A stretch of DNA of 64,000 nt from Locusta migratoria (taxonomy: Eukaryota; Arthropoda; Insecta; Orthoptera; Acrididae). The stretch spans positions 278,167,491-278,231,490 of the forward strand of contig CM048747.1 in the NCBI GenBank assembly GCA_026315105.1, in the 5' to 3' direction. Below, piece after piece: positions 24,001 to 38,374 of this stretch (within the stretch, counting starts at the first letter, position 1; every line of letters starts with the position of its first letter). The notes under the pieces are model-generated. The model searched no databases. It was not told where the DNA came from and saw only the letters and a program-made list of their open reading frames with translations. A program made the position numbers and the translations under genes.

Positions 24001-24418
24001 AAAGAGATAGATTGGCTGACCAGTACTTACCTTAGCTCTGTACTACCGATAGTCGCACAAAAAGATGAAAATGGAGACTGAAAAAAAAGGGGGGCACTGG
24101 CTTTTGGAACTGTGTTCCTTCATCAGGTAGGAAAGGAAGGAAGAAATAGGGAACAGCGAACAGAAGGGGAAGGTTCATCATGACCTAGGCCACAACATGA
24201 AGATATGTGAACATCACCCATCAACACCTCGAGGCCTAGGTCGTCAAAAACCTTCCCCTTCTGTTCCATGTTCCCTTTTTTCCCCTCCTCTCCGACCTGA
24301 TGAAGTAACACAGTTCTGAAAGCTAGTGTCCTATTTTTATCATCACCAGTTTGTCTTTTTGTGTGACATCAGCAGTATGGAACTAAGAAAAGTACTGGCC
24401 AGCCAATCTCTCTCTCAC
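24001..24418. mobile_element. PLE-tail palindrome inside the LINE
   Basis: Left arm (AGAGATAGATTGGCTGACCA onward, with CTTCATCAGGTAGG) and right arm (TGATGAAGTAACACAGTTCT through TACTGGCCAGCCAATCTCT) are diverged inverted copies meeting near 24205. The same tail occurs singly at 50020-50205 and as the ends of the 1.85-kb palindrome at 31854-33700. Removing it restores continuity of the LINE. Confidence 0.75.
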
Positions 24419-24544
24419 CTGTCTGCACTTGGTTTGTTTGGAATTGGAACTATTACTTTTTTTTTTTAATCTGAGTGTAATTCATCTGTCCATTTATCTT
24501 GCAAACCATGTGGAATAGTTTTGTAATTGTTGGCTCTCCCAAGG

Positions 24545-24665
24545 ACACCAGCAGCTTACACACACACACATACCCAGACACAGTCAAAACACTCACCCAT
24601 GGGAGGATTCGAACCTCCAGCTAGAGCAACATCACAGTTCCTGACAAGATATCTAAAACTGCTTG
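24545..24665 (-). repeat. Degenerate SINE-like insertion
   Basis: An (AC)n run at 24558-24570 is followed by GGGAGGATTCGAACCTCCAG. On the minus strand that is a B-box-like GGTTCGAATCC, in the same AC-run plus B-box layout as the SINE at 28462-28686. It interrupts the antisense LINE. Boundaries are approximate. Confidence 0.45.
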
Positions 24666-26229
24666 GCTATTTCTTCATGGTACTTTGTTTTGACTTGGGT
24701 GTTTCAGTATGCACTAAAATTCGTCTTCATCATTGCATCTCATGTTCATCTATGTTATCTTTCATTTCTGCTATATTGGCTTTAAGTTTATTTCCCTTGT
24801 ATAGTGCCTCTATATATTCCTTACACATTTTGGCTTTCACTTCTTTGCTTAGTGCCGATATTCCACTTGAGCTCTTGATATTCATGCAGTTGCTTTTCTT
24901 GTCTCCAAATGCGTCTTACTTTCCTGTATGTGGTACTTATCTCTCCACTAGTTGTACGTTCTTATAGGAACTTACATTTGTTCTGTAGCCACTCCTATGT
25001 AGCAAAATTGCACTTTTAGGCATCTTCACTCCCTATTGTTTGCTTCACATTTATATTTTCTACTTTCGTCAATTAAGTTCGGTATCTCCCATGTTTCCAA
25101 GGATTTTTACAAGGTCTTCCTTTCTGCTATTTGATCCTCTTTCTTCACTATTTCGACTATCAAAGCTACCCATTATTATTGTACTGTATAACTTGCACCA
25201 TTTACTTCAATCCTGACCTAATATACAACTTCTGGTTACTTCAGTTTATCCAGTTTCCATCTCCTTACATTTCTACCTTTCTTCAGTTTCTTCAATTTTA
25301 ATCTACATTTTACAACCAATAAGATATGCAAGTGTCCATATCTATCCCTAGATATGCCCTACAGTTTGTTCATATTCTTCTATTTTTCCTTCTCTTCATT
25401 TTCCTGCTACTGATGTACAGTACCGCATGATAATGTTTTACTCTCCCTGAACTGTCTAACTAGTTTTCTTTACCTCCTCATACATTTCTCAATCTCCTCA
25501 TTGGCAGACATAGATGGCATATGAACTTGTAGTGGTGGGTGTTGGCATTGTGTCTGTCTTGGCTACTTAACGTGTTCAGCATGCTGTGCATAATAGCTTA
25601 CCTCATCCCTATTTTCTTAGTCATTATTAGACCTACACCTTTGTAACTGATGACTTATTTTGTATTTATAAACCTGTACTCTCATGACTAGAAATCCTGG
25701 TCATCCTACCACTGGACCTCAATAATTCCCACTGTATGTAACTTCAATCTCTCCATTTCCCTTTTCAAATTTTCTAACTTACCTACCTCATTAAGGGATA
25801 CAACATTCCACAATTGAATCTGTAGAATTCTTGTTTTATTTTTCCTGGTGACGACATCATCTTGAGTGGTCTCCACCCAAAGGTCAAAATATTTTACTCA
25901 GGTGGATGCTATCATCATGTATCTATACAGTACAGCTGCAGGTACTCAAGGAGAAGCTTTCAGCTGTTCCTAGTAACTGTATGGCAAAACCATGTTAGCT
26001 AATATTACAAGGCCAGATTTAGTCAATCATGCAGACTGCTGCCCGTGATACTACTGAAAACACTGTGGCCTCTCTTAAGGAAACACACATTTGTCTGGTC
26101 ACTTCACAGATACCTTCCACTCTAGTTGGACATATGTGGTGACCGTGTCACTGAGGCACACAAGTCACCCCACTTCGGCAATATGTGTGGTTATTTTTAT
26201 CTGTAAATAATGTATCAGTGAAGTAATTG

Positions 26230-26720
26230 CAGATCATCGTCAAGAAAATCACTGAACCATAAACAGGCATGGAGGAAAGACAATTATATTTACACAACAT
26301 AAATTTTTGGCCATAGCCTCATCACAAAAAGATCACACACTTGGCAGTCTGCGTATGGGTACAAACAGTTGGGATCATGAGACGTAGCTTGGAATGCAGA
26401 ACAATGGGGGAGGAGGTGAAAAGAAGAGGAAAAAGTCAGCACATCTGGGACAGAGGCATAAATTTGGAGGAAGTGTACAATGGGGAAGATGGATGCGACT
26501 GTTGTGTGTGGGATTTAGGGTCATAAAGTTACTTTAGAATGAGGCCAGATGGTTGCGAGGTCATGGAATATGTTAAAAGGATCTGCACAGTTAGGAGGAG
26601 CTGGCTTTGGAAGGAAGCATTGAGATGCCAAGGTTGTAAAGCTACTATTGAAATCAAGCATGTTCTGCTAAGCAACATGCTGTGGTACAGGGTAGCCCAT
26701 CTGCTCTTTGTCAGTTTGAA
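26230..26720 (-). mobile_element. Penelope-like element fragment, antisense
   Basis: On the minus strand the translation near 26700-26530 has LLSNMLDFNSSF-type and FNIFHDLATIWPHSKVTL segments. These follow the PLE order seen at 55.9-56.2 kb (HMLDFNGCFNTW). The + strand start near 26310 carries TTTTTGGCCATAGCCTCATC, the inverted form of the PLE tail. No intact frame. Confidence 0.5.
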
Positions 26721-27544
26721 TGCTGCTTAGTAGCCATACTAATCTCAAAAGCTGTGGAATGATTGAAGCAGAGTTGATAGATCAAATGGCTGCTTCCACA
26801 GATGATTTGGCCTTTGATGGGACCAATGGTAGTAGGAATAAACAAGCAAAATGGTATAAAACACTTGCTGCTATGACTGTTACAGTTCTAACCAAGTGAG
26901 TTAATGGATTTGAATTCTCCACAGAGGCAGGGGTGGGAGGAACTCCATCATATATTTGAGGCTTTGGAAACCATTCACATTCAGTCCGCCAGAGAAAAAT
27001 AATGCAGTGTCTGAGGTGGTGTCGTCTTTTGAACTGGCTGTAGCTCCACTTATAAATCCCTTTTCAGGCAAAACAATGGAAGACATATCAATATGTGTAT
27101 GATGTGACATCTACTGTGGCAATGAGTGGTTGGTCAGATGAAGTAAGAAGCCAAGACATATGTCATATCACAAAACTATCAGTAAACCACAGTCATTTCA
27201 AGAGTTAAGTTATTGTTCTGCACCAACACTACCAGAAGCAAATTGTACACAGTGTTTCATGAGAAGCATAAGGAGTCAGTAGAAGTATTTTTGGTCAGCA
27301 TTCTCAAAACCAGTTCACAAATTTATGAACTTTCCCAGAATGTGTAAGCCAGTAGAGGGTTCATGCAAGATGCAGAAAACAGGGATTTGGGCGTTTCATT
27401 GTGGAGGATACACACAGAAATGTTGTGGAAAGTGCCTACATAAAACTGTAGAGTTTTGTCAGATGTATTTAGGATTGTGGTACAATTAAAGGGGATAGGT
27501 TTTGCCACAAAGTAACAGGTTGATCACTGTGTGTCGCTTCAAGA

Positions 27545-27732
27545 AAATTCAAATGTTTGGTAAGCTTATGGGACTTAATTGCAGGGTCATCAGTCCCTAA
27601 ACTTACAAACTAACTTATACTAAAGACTGCACAAACATCCATGCCTGAGGGGGGGATTCGAACCCCCGACGGGGAATGGCCTCGCGCATTGGAGCATAGT
27701 GCCTCAATCCACTTGGCCACTCCGCCGAAGCA
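27545..27732 (-). repeat. tRNA-derived SINE with target duplication
   Basis: The minus strand starts GGCGGAGTGGCCAAGTGGAT and has GGGGGTTCGAATCCCCCC, giving A and B boxes of a Ser/Leu-like tRNA head. The other end holds the body with GGGTCATCAGTCCCTAAACT. TCGCTTCAAGA is duplicated at 27534-27544 and 27733-27743. The insertion splits the gag region of the Gypsy element just before its zinc knuckle. Confidence 0.85.
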
Positions 27733-28461
27733 TCGCTTCAAGAGTTCAGTGTTTCAAGTGTGGACATAAGGACCATGTACACAAAGAGTGCAGGGAACTG
27801 GGGTGCTAATCATGAGGGAAAGTGGGACACCGAGCAATGAATTGTCAAATTAAGAAGAATTGAAACCATTGTTGGGAGAAATGTCCATTAAACTCAAAAT
27901 GGAATGCTTAGACTGTTGGATAGATCATAACATTGAACACATAAGTACACAGACGGTGCAGCTTATTGGGCTTAGTGAGTGATGTGGAACAAAGATTTCT
28001 TGTAGACGGGGTAGGTGTTCATTATCAGTATGCACGTAGTAAGTAGCAGGCAGCTTGGGTCACCACTATAAAAGTTACATGGGATCAACAATAACAGTGT
28101 TGAGTCATTAGGTACAACAACACTTGATTTTATTATTTCAGAAAACAAGTTTACAGAGTGTATGGAAGTTTTCTGTATGTCAGTGATTCTCAGACTAGGC
28201 TTTTCTAAAAAGCATCCCACGAGGAGTGATCTTTGGATCCCAGGGTTGAACTAGGTGGAATGTGATTCATTTGGAGGATACAGATGCACATGAGGCAATG
28301 TTGCAAGGCTCATATCTCATGCATGTTATTCCAACCAAACAGCAGACACACTTGTTACAAATGAATCAGCATGATGAAATAGTACCATGTACAGGAAAAG
28401 TAGTGTGGGTTTCGGTGGATACTGATTTGCCTTATGGAACTCTGTACATAGCTGAACCACT

Positions 28462-28551
28462 TCAAAAATCAAATGTCTGTAAATCTATCGGACCAAACTG
28501 CGTGGTCATCAGTCCGTAGCTTACAAACTACTTAAACCTAGGTAAACTAAC

Positions 28552-28600
<49 letters not shown>

Positions 28601-28686
28601 CCCCAGGGAGGACTCGGACCTCCACGGCGAAAAACCGCGCGCTCCGCAGCGAGTTGCTTTAGAATGCTCGGCTACTCCAGCGCAGC
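28462..28686 (-). repeat. tRNA-derived SINE with 12-bp target duplication
   Basis: AGCTGAACCACT is present at 28450-28461 and 28687-28698. The minus strand has a tRNA-like head (GAGTAGCCGAGCATTCTAAA) with a decayed B box (GAGGTCCGAGTCCTCCC). The other end carries the body with GGTCATCAGTCCGTAGCTTA, shared with the copy at 62418-62616. An internal (AC)n run lies at 28555-28598. It is inserted in the Gypsy element. Confidence 0.85.
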
Positions 28687-30350
28687 AGCTGAACCACTCT
28701 CCAACAATGTAGAGTTGGATGGTTCACATTATTTTGTGTGGTGAAGCACGGCACTCATTAGTAATGGGAAATATATGGTTCCAGTTAATACAGACAACTT
28801 CAGACTCTATTCTAGATGTAGGTTGTGAGCAAACCATCGACACAGTAGCACTATGTGGAAAAATTGGCAAAAGGGCAGTGATCACAAAGCAGTGGAAGAC
28901 GTGTTATTGAAGTTTATGATTTGAGTAGTGCAGGTAGTAGGTTACCAAAAACTCTAGTGACTCAGCACCATATACCTAAAGACATAGTAGACTTATTTAT
29001 AGAAAACCTAATTGCATAGCAAAATGCTTATAGCCATCAGCAGAATAATTCAGTGGCCAGCACCTATGGTATGGGAATATAGAACCTAGTGACATACCCT
29101 GGAATGCTAATATTGTTGTGCACTACAAAACATTAAATGGGATTAAAAAATATAGATTTTCCTGAACTCCAGAACCATCTTGAATGCTTAACCTTTCGCA
29201 GACAACAAAGAAAACTTGAATAATTTGGGTCAGTGGCATTAGTTTACTACACTGGATCTAAAAAGCAAGTGCCATCAGTTGCAAATGGAACCTGAGGCTA
29301 CATCAAAAATGACATTTTCAGTTAAAAAAATTGCAGTAGCTGCTTCTCAGCAGTTACTGGATCAGGTTTTGAAGGGACTAAAGCCTAAAACGTGCCATGG
29401 TTTATTTGGGTGACATAATAGTTTTTTCCTGAAGATTTGCGGCTTATATAAGACAGTTGGAGAAGGCTTTTAGTACATTATGATGAGTATGTTTGATTCT
29501 ACGCATAGTCAAATGCCATTTGTATGCAGATTCAAGTTAATTATATGGAGGCACATAATTAGTGTATATGGTGTACAGACCAATCTTCATCTTACAGAAG
29601 CAATTCAAAATAAAAACTGTGAAAAACAAAGAAAATACAGTCTTTTATTGGCATATGTAATTACTACAGCAAATTCACAAAAGATTTTGCAAAAATGGCT
29701 AAATCTTTGAACAGACTGAAAAAATTAAAATTTCACTGCTCACAGGAGTTTTAGCTGGTATTCCAAAAGTTGAAGGAAGCATAGATTTCGGATGCAGTAT
29801 TGCTCTTTTCAGACTTTGAAAAGGAACCCCATTCTCTTGTGCAACACTTCAAACAAAGCAATTGGTTGTGGTAGCATAAACGTAAAGCCAATTAAATAAG
29901 GTGGAGGGTAACTATTCAACAACTGGGAAAGAAATGTTAACAGGCATATATTGGCTTAAATATTTCTGCTGTTGCTTGTATGGTAGGAATCCCAAAGTGT
30001 TGGCTGATCACAAGGCATTGAAATGGTTGCCTGGTACGAGCACCCACCTGGTCAGCTACCATTTTGGGCCCCGACTATGAGGTTGTCCATAAGCTGAGAA
30101 GAAAACACATGAATGCAGTCACATTGAGTTGCAAGGTAGCCTAGTTCAGAACATTGGGCATGAGTATATTGGAGTGTCAACAAGGCCAGCTGCAGATAAA
30201 TATTGTCAGGCACAGTTGCATTTTATCATGTATGAGGATTTGTTGTACAGTCATGAAATGCAGACTGCATAATCTGTTATTTGAATAACACTGTCATAAA
30301 GTTGTGAAGCTGCACTTAGGGCTAAGGCCCTGTTAGTGTTTGTTAAAGAA

Positions 30351-31240
30351 GGAAATAATGTAGATCAGTTTGTTATTCCGTTTGGGCCTACCAGGAGGGC
30401 AGTCGCTAATTCTAAAAAAAGACTTATTTTGGAATATTTGGAATTAATCTTTTGAAATGGTGGAAGAGAGCTGTGCACTGAATAAGTTTGGTACACGAGG
30501 TTGTTTTTTTGTAACATTTTATTCTATGCAGGGTAATTGAGTAGACCACTGGCAGGGTGTTAATGTATCAGAACACACTGGTTATACTGGTTTACAGCAC
30601 TGCGAGCAGATAGGGCGTAGACAACAACTGATGTTGCATCTACTAACATGTTATTCAGAGCACTGGTCACTACCAAAAACTACATGTTACAGTTATAGCC
30701 TCAAATTAGCAACTCATGTTCAAAGTTCAAAGCAGGACTGGGTGTAATGAGCTGACATAGGGAGTAATGTTAAAACAAATCCTCTAGCCACTTCCAGTGG
30801 AGTAAATCAGTATCATAGCAATATGTGTGTAAACGAGTGAGCCTGTAGACTCAAATTATGCAGTCCTGCTTCCATTACAATCATGTCTTAAACCTGTGGT
30901 GTAACCAAGTTATCCTTGCCTGTTCATTGCAGGACACCAAAAGAATATATAAGTTAGTAATGGTTTTAGGTAATGTTGAGTCGGGTTTTTAGAAGTCTGC
31001 TATTTAATTTACTCCTTGGCTTATGAGGTCCAGCTAGTCTGTTCCTCAACAAAGAAGTCTCTTTCTTGAAGTAGTAGGCGTCTGACAATCATATCCAAAG
31101 TTGATCAGAGCATGAGAGTAAGAGAAGTTATCACATCAATCCATAAATGCTTCTTCTACTCAAATGAATGTTGCATGTTGGAAACAAATAACAGTACTCA
31201 TCTATTGTACTGTGACTTACAGAACTTCATTAACATTATA
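30351..31240. other. Unrecognised AT-rich DNA, possibly TE 3' sequence
   Basis: This follows the RNase H remnant of the Gypsy element and could include its integrase, but the six frames show no HHCC or DDE motif I can defend. Confidence 0.3.
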
Positions 31241-31244
31241 TACA

Positions 31245-31607
31245 TTTACATAGAATCAATTTTCCTTTCATGATCAATTCCAGTCTCAGATAGTTCTGAC
31301 TATATAATTTCTCATATATCACAACAATGACAACAACCGTCAGCACTACACTCAACTGTTTTTTTGTTGCACCATGGAACACTTATGTAATTAAGGACTC
31401 CATGCTGTGTTCTCTATGCAGGCTCCTGCATCTCATGTTGGTAGACCTGCACATACCACTTCTCTGCCCGTAGCAGGTGCCACCAGAAGCTTCCACCTAG
31501 GAAGACAGAAAACCCTATGCAGAATCTCATCCCCTGCCACGCTAAATTCCTTATATTAATTAATTTGGTTGTCTTGAGTCAGTAGGAAGGAATGTAGTGT
31601 CACTTGT
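31245..31607. repeat. Direct repeat, copy 1 (possible LTR)
   Basis: The segment starting TACATTTACATAGAATCAAT and ending near TTGTCTTGAGTCAG recurs at 36862-37212 with scattered substitutions. The right edge here is TGTAGTGTCAC...TTACACTACA, an inverted pair of the kind seen at LTR ends. The two copies bracket 5.25 kb that holds the PLE palindrome and an antisense Gypsy element. Confidence 0.7.
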
Positions 31608-31853
31608 TACACTACATACCCCACACCTTAGACACATGATGCCAAATTATAAACACTTCTCTTCTTGTTACTACCCAATCATTATGTTTAGAAGAGAAAA
31701 GTACAGTGACTTATTCTAGAAAATTATGCTTCCAAATTCTAAACATTGTGATACTACTGTATCATGTTGAGTATTATTATATAACATTTTCACTAAATAT
31801 TTAGAGTAGTCTTTCATACAACAGACTGTTTTTTCTCTCTTCACAAGTAATAC

Positions 31854-33700
<1,847 letters not shown>

Positions 33701-34062
33701 GTCACGTTGCAATGGAAGTAGGCTTGACTTCGAAGGCAACTAAACACAGCACTTATACTGAAAGCACGTTTATTACGAACTCAACATAAACGCAGCACTG
33801 ACTGCCTCTCAGGCAGAGTGCTCTGCTATTTATACACATACAGAATTTACCAGAAATTAGAAGAACAGTTAACATAAGAAACAAGTAGAATTTACAAGTG
33901 AACATAAGAAACATGTAGAACCTTCTGGAATTGTAAATTACAAAGAAATAAATTTTTGCCGGTGGGCGGGATTGAACCGGCGACCTTCTGCTCCGCAGTC
34001 CACGATGCTATCCCCTGCGCTACGCTGGCAGTTGTTGTTCGTGGTCTCTCGCGGCATTGCTC
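33701..34062 (-). repeat. Gypsy LTR (3' LTR of the antisense element)
   Basis: Read on the minus strand it runs from about TGCCGCGAGAGACC (34062), just after a purine-rich AGGAGAGGGAGCAA tract, to ...CAACGTGACA at 33701. It therefore has TG...CA ends. It holds a TATA box (TATAAATAGCAGAG, near 33835) and AATAAA (about 33769-33774) downstream of it. The left boundary is well defined against the palindrome. The right one is inferred. The LTR contains the tRNA-like segment at 33962-34032. Confidence 0.6.
33962..34032 (-). repeat. tRNA-like segment within the Gypsy LTR
   Basis: On the minus strand: TGCCAGCGTAGCGCAGGGGA gives an A-box-like TAGCGCAGGGG, and GCCGGTTCAATCCCGCC gives a B box, ending CCGGCA. 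The first four bases TGCC pair with the final GGCA, but the rest of the acceptor stem is imperfect. The anticodon arm is CTGCGGAGCAG, which does not form a standard 7-base loop. It is a tRNA-derived relic, not a credible functional tRNA gene. Confidence 0.65.
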
Positions 34063-34090
34063 CCTCTCCTGGAGAAACAGCGACCCGCTG

Positions 34091-36861
34091 TTATGATCCC
34101 TCTGGAGCCAGCTGCAATGGCCTGGATCTTGAGCGTGTCATGGGTCCTCTGTATGACAGTTCAGGAGAATCCTTCCCTTCTCCGCGATTATCGACGACAG
34201 ACGTTCCTGTCGTGGCTTCATCAGGAACATTACCGTCCTTAAAGTCCTTGAACAAGAAGCCATTGTCGTCTACCTGCTCTTCAGGATCGTAGTAAGGCTT
34301 CATGCGCAGGACGTGAACAATGTCTCTTCGTTTTTGACGTTTCGACGACGGCTCATAATCCTCAACTTCGTATGTGATGTCTGACAGGCGGCGTATGACA
34401 CGATACGGACAAAAGTATCGCTTCAATAACTTTTCTGACAGTCCAACCTTCCACACAGGGGTAAAAATCCATACCAGATCTCCTGGGCTGTACACAACAG
34501 GTCGGTGCTTCTCGTTATACCGCTGACGGTCCTTCTCCTGGGCGTCCAGTGTCCGTATGCGAGCCAGCTGTCTTGCTTCTTCGACCCTGGTGATGAGCTA
34601 TTTAACATAGTCATCCTGAGTGTCGTCCGGTTGGAACAGGAACAGTGTATCCATTGTCGTCTCAGCTTCACGGCCATGGAGCAGGAAAAACGGAGTGAAG
34701 CCCGTGGTGTCTTGTCTTGCAGTATTGTAAGCAAATGTCACGACTGGCAGAATTGTATCCCAATCCTTCTGCTCAACATTGACGTACATCGACAGCATGT
34801 CGGCTAACGTTTTGTTAAAACGTTCCGTAAGACCATTTGTCTGAGGATGGTATGCAGTTGTCATTCTGTGGACAATGTTGCACCATGACATTACCTCTGA
34901 TACTAGTTTTGACTGGAATACTTTTCCACGAGCAGATATCATGACATGTGGAGCTCCATGCTTCAAAATAATGTCTTCTACAAGGAATTTTGCGATCTCT
35001 GGAGCTTCTGCAGTCGGCACAGGTTTGGTGACAGCGTAGCGTGTGAGGTAGTCAGTGCAGACTATTATCCAGCGGTTACCAGTTGTCGACTTTGGGAACC
35101 TCCCTAAAAGATCGATCCCAACTCGGTGGAATGGAGCTGCTGCTGGCGGAATCGGTACGGGATGTCCTGGAGGTAATTGCGGCACATGCTTCCGCCGCTG
35201 GCACTCTTTACAGTGGCTCACATAGTGCTTGACAGATCAGTAGAGACCTTTCCAGTAATACCTGCGTCTGATTCTGTCTAGGGTCTTCACGAATCCCAGA
35301 TGACCGGATATTGGAGCATCATGGATATATTTGAGAATAGTTGGCTGGAGATGAGCTGGAACAACGAGAAGCCATTTGGGGCCCAGTGGATCGTAGTTGC
35401 TCTTGTACAATGTTCCGTTTATAAGTTGGAACTCTCCATTGGTCGGTTCTCCTTTCTCCAAGGCCTCTATCATTTTTAATAGTGTTGGATCTTCCCTCTG
35501 TTCAGCTGTAACGTCATCTAATTCAGTGAGAGCTGAAATTTCATTAATACTGTTGTGTTCCACTAATGGATTCCTCGAAAGGCAGTCGGCATCCTTGTGT
35601 TTGCGCCCGTTCTTGAATACCACTGTGACATCGTACTCTTGGAGTCTTAGTGCCCATCTTGCTAGTCGACCTGATGGATCCTTCAAGCTAGTCAGCCAAC
35701 AAAAAGAATGGTGATCTGTCAAGACGGTGAATGGTTTGCCGAATAAATATGGCCGGAACTTGTTGATAGCCCAGATAACCGCGAGACATTCTTTTTCAGT
35801 TGTAGAGTAGTTTATCTCGGACTTTGAGAGTACTCTTGATGCGTAGGCTATCACTTTTTCGGCACCTTCCTGAACTTGTACAAGCACTGCACCAATCCCA
35901 TAGCCACTGGCGTCTGTGTGAAGTTCCGTTTCTGCATTCTCGTCGTACAAGGCTAGCACTGGTGCGGAAGTTAGAGCCTCCTTAAGTGCCCGGAAAGCTC
36001 TTTCTTTTGTCGCATCCCAGTAAAATTTGGTGTCTCCCTGCAGAAGTTCTTGTAATGGACGTGCCTTACAAAATCCTTTTATGAAACGTCGGTAGTATGA
36101 GCCAGCCCGAGAAAAGTTCTCACATCACGAATGTGCTGAGGAGTTGGAAATTCTGTGACTGCCCTTACTTTATCTGGGTCAGGACAGACACCATCTCCAT
36201 TGACTAGGTGCCCCAGGATTTTTATCTCTTTGGCGACGAAGAGGCACTTCTTTGGATTGAGGCGGAGACCTGCAGCCTGAACACACTTCAACACAGTTGA
36301 CAGGCAACTCAGATGTTCTTCAAATGTTTTCGAGAAAACGACAATGTCATCTAAATAGCAGAGACACGTCGTCCACTTTAGGTGACAAAGCAAGTTGTCC
36401 ATCATGCGTTCGAATGTGGCTGGAGCATTACATAATCCAAATGGCATTACTTTAAATTCATAGAGACCGTCAGGTGTAATAAAAGCCGTCTTCTCCCTGT
36501 CAGCTTCGTCAACCTCGATTTGCCAGTAACCTGTCTGCATGTCCATAGTTGAGAAGTATGTAGCTCCTTTCAAGCAGTCTAAGGTGTCATCAATATGCGG
36601 CAATGGGTAGACATCTTTCTTTGTGATACTGTTCAGCCGCCGATAGTCGACACAGAATCGTCACATGCCATCCTTCTTCTTTACGAGGACCACCGGAGAC
36701 AACCAAGGACTCTCCGAAGGTTGAATAATGTCATCTCGCAACATCTTCTCCACTTCCTCCCGAATTATCCGTCTTTCAGCTGGCGACACTCTATACGAAC
36801 GCTGGCTAATTGGCGGATGGTCCCCAGTATTGATACGGTGCTTTATCGTGGGCCGTTTCGT
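34091..36861 (-). pseudogene. Ty3/Gypsy pol (RT, RNase H, integrase), broken
   Basis: On the minus strand, pol begins inside the RT fingers at about 36855 (truncated by the direct repeat at 36862). It continues with YFSTMDMQTGYWQIEVDEAD, VMPFGLCNAPATFE and CYLDDIVVFSKT (36603-36080). RNase H (35959-35560) has TDASGYGIGAVL and TDHHSF. The integrase has an H2C2 zinc domain (H..H before 35240, then CKECQRRK), first Asp in VGIDLLGRF, and Glu in TERFNKTL. A stop lies near 36662, a frameshift near 36105, and stops lie at 35233-35238 and 34598. The second catalytic Asp of the integrase (normally SDRG) reads SARG. A basic C-terminus ends at 34091. Confidence 0.88.
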
Positions 36862-37212
36862 CTACATTTACATAGAATCAATTTTCCTTTCATGATTAAT
36901 TCCAGTCTCAGTTAGTTCCGACTGTATAACTTCTCATACATCACAACAATGACAACAACCTTCAACAATACACTCACCTGTTTTTTCGTTGCACCATGGA
37001 ACACTTATGTATAAGGACTCCATGCTGCATCCTCTATGCAGGCTCCTACATCTCATGTTGGTAGACCTGCAGATACACTTCTCTGCCCATAGCAGGTGCC
37101 ATCAGAAGCTTCCACCTATGAAGACAGAAAACCCTAGGCAGGATCTCATCCCCAGCCATGCTAAATTCCTTAAATTAACTCATTTGGTTGTCTTGAGTTA
37201 CACTACAACCAA
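36862..37212. repeat. Direct repeat, copy 2 (possible LTR)
   Basis: Same sequence and orientation as 31245-31607. The copy lacks about 27 bp near its right end (GAGT|TACACTACA here, with an insert in copy 1). It truncates the 5' side of the antisense Gypsy pol. Confidence 0.7.
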
Positions 37213-38085
37213 TGGGAATAATAGTCTGTTAAGTTATAGAGGAACCACAACTACCACCTAGTGATAAAGATGTGCGAGTCCACTGATATACTGCCAGGCT
37301 GTGTGCTGCAGTGCAACCACATTTACAGTTTATCAATGCATAGGACTGGCCTACAACCAACACCCATCCTCTGAAGGACTTTGACCACAGACACCCAATG
37401 GACCGCAACTGCCTAAGACAGCACACATTCACATCCCTCACCTAGAGAGAGAGAGAACTTCATCTGCCATCCTGGTTCATCCTAGCTGGGTTACTGCAGC
37501 CACAGCAATCCAGTAATGAAGAACTTGAATTGACTATTGCACTGAAGTGCACGGCGATGATGAGACTGCATGAGTATGGTTAGTTCAACGAACACTTTCA
37601 TATGGGTAACTTACCTCTCAAATATGCTCTCAGGTGCAGAAAGCATTAGCCACTGTTGTGGCACTGGCCTCGGCATATTCCACAAATCACTCTACTTGCA
37701 CAACTGTAATGTGTTGCCATGAGGCACCCTTAGCATTATATTTGATAAGGAAAATAAACAAATTGTCAAAGCATCCACTGTCTGAATATACTTTGTAAAT
37801 AACAATCTCCCAGAGCCAGCCATATGCATGTGCACAAATGGTGTAACTGCACAGGACATGCACTTCTAGAAGTCCTGCATAAAACATTAGAACAAAAATT
37901 TAGAAAATGTGATCCAAAATTTTGTTTCTGAAACTGCAGTTGTAACAGTCTTTTAATATATTTGTGGTATGTCTATTCTTTTGAAAGTGATGAAAGTATG
38001 TAACCTCTGCAATAGGAAACAGGGAAGTTTTGTACAGGCCCCCTTAATTAATTACTTTATTTTTTCATATCTTTTCCCTGTATCT
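37213..38085. other. Unrecognised DNA
   Basis: No coding motif, TIR or LTR was recognised. Short frames on both strands lack domains. Confidence 0.35.
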
Positions 38086-38089
38086 TTTT

Positions 38090-38314
38090 TTTTAATTATT
38101 ATTGTTATTGATTAAAATCCTCCCCTCCCTCCCCACAATCCTCTACACTTCCTGTCCATTCCCTTGCTGTATTCATTCCCGCCTATCAGAGCCTATACAA
38201 TACATCATGTAATGCAGAACTTTCCATCCCCACTTTTGGCCGGCATCATTCACCCTCCATTCCCCACTTCAGTAGCAGTCTAGATGACTGTATTGCTGGA
38301 GTGACCAAACATGG

Positions 38315-38374
<60 letters not shown>

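Larger units (their letters stand above)
20010..26190 (-). mobile_element. RTE-type LINE, antisense, split by insertions
   Basis: On the minus strand the 5' region (25860-25550) encodes an AP-endonuclease start (EVGKLENLKREMERLKLHTV, then a GVGLIMTKKIG segment). The RT palm (23600-23450) reads FADDIVILLETARELQYQLN with intact Asp-Asp. The C-terminal part resumes at 20313 down to about 20010 (the antisense strand shows ATACTTCTGTCCCATACAAG). Between them are three insertions: a TIR element (20313-23412), a PLE palindrome (24001-24418) and a SINE-like piece near 24550. Without these the LINE would be about 2.6 kb. Multiple stops are present. Confidence 0.75.
27050..30350 (+). mobile_element. 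Degenerate Ty3/Gypsy-type element (gag zinc knuckle, RT, RNase H)
   Basis: In broken + frames, 27745-27870 has a CCHC knuckle (CFKCGHKDHVHKEC) and a decayed second one ending GHRAMNC. At 29250-29440 there is LDLKSKCHQLQMEPEATSKM, the Gypsy RT A/B region, followed by LLDQVLKGLKPKT. At 29950-30130 there is an RNase H segment with ADHKALKWLPGTSTHL. Two SINEs split it (27545-27732, 28462-28686). Stops are frequent and no YxDD box survives in frame. LTRs could not be identified with confidence. Confidence 0.65.

Noticed and set aside
33962..34032. Functional tRNA gene
   Set aside because: Acceptor and anticodon stems are imperfect and it sits in an LTR; treated as tRNA-derived repeat. The same applies to the other tRNA-like segments (5233, 8140, 27700, 28640, 47400, 61100, 62560).
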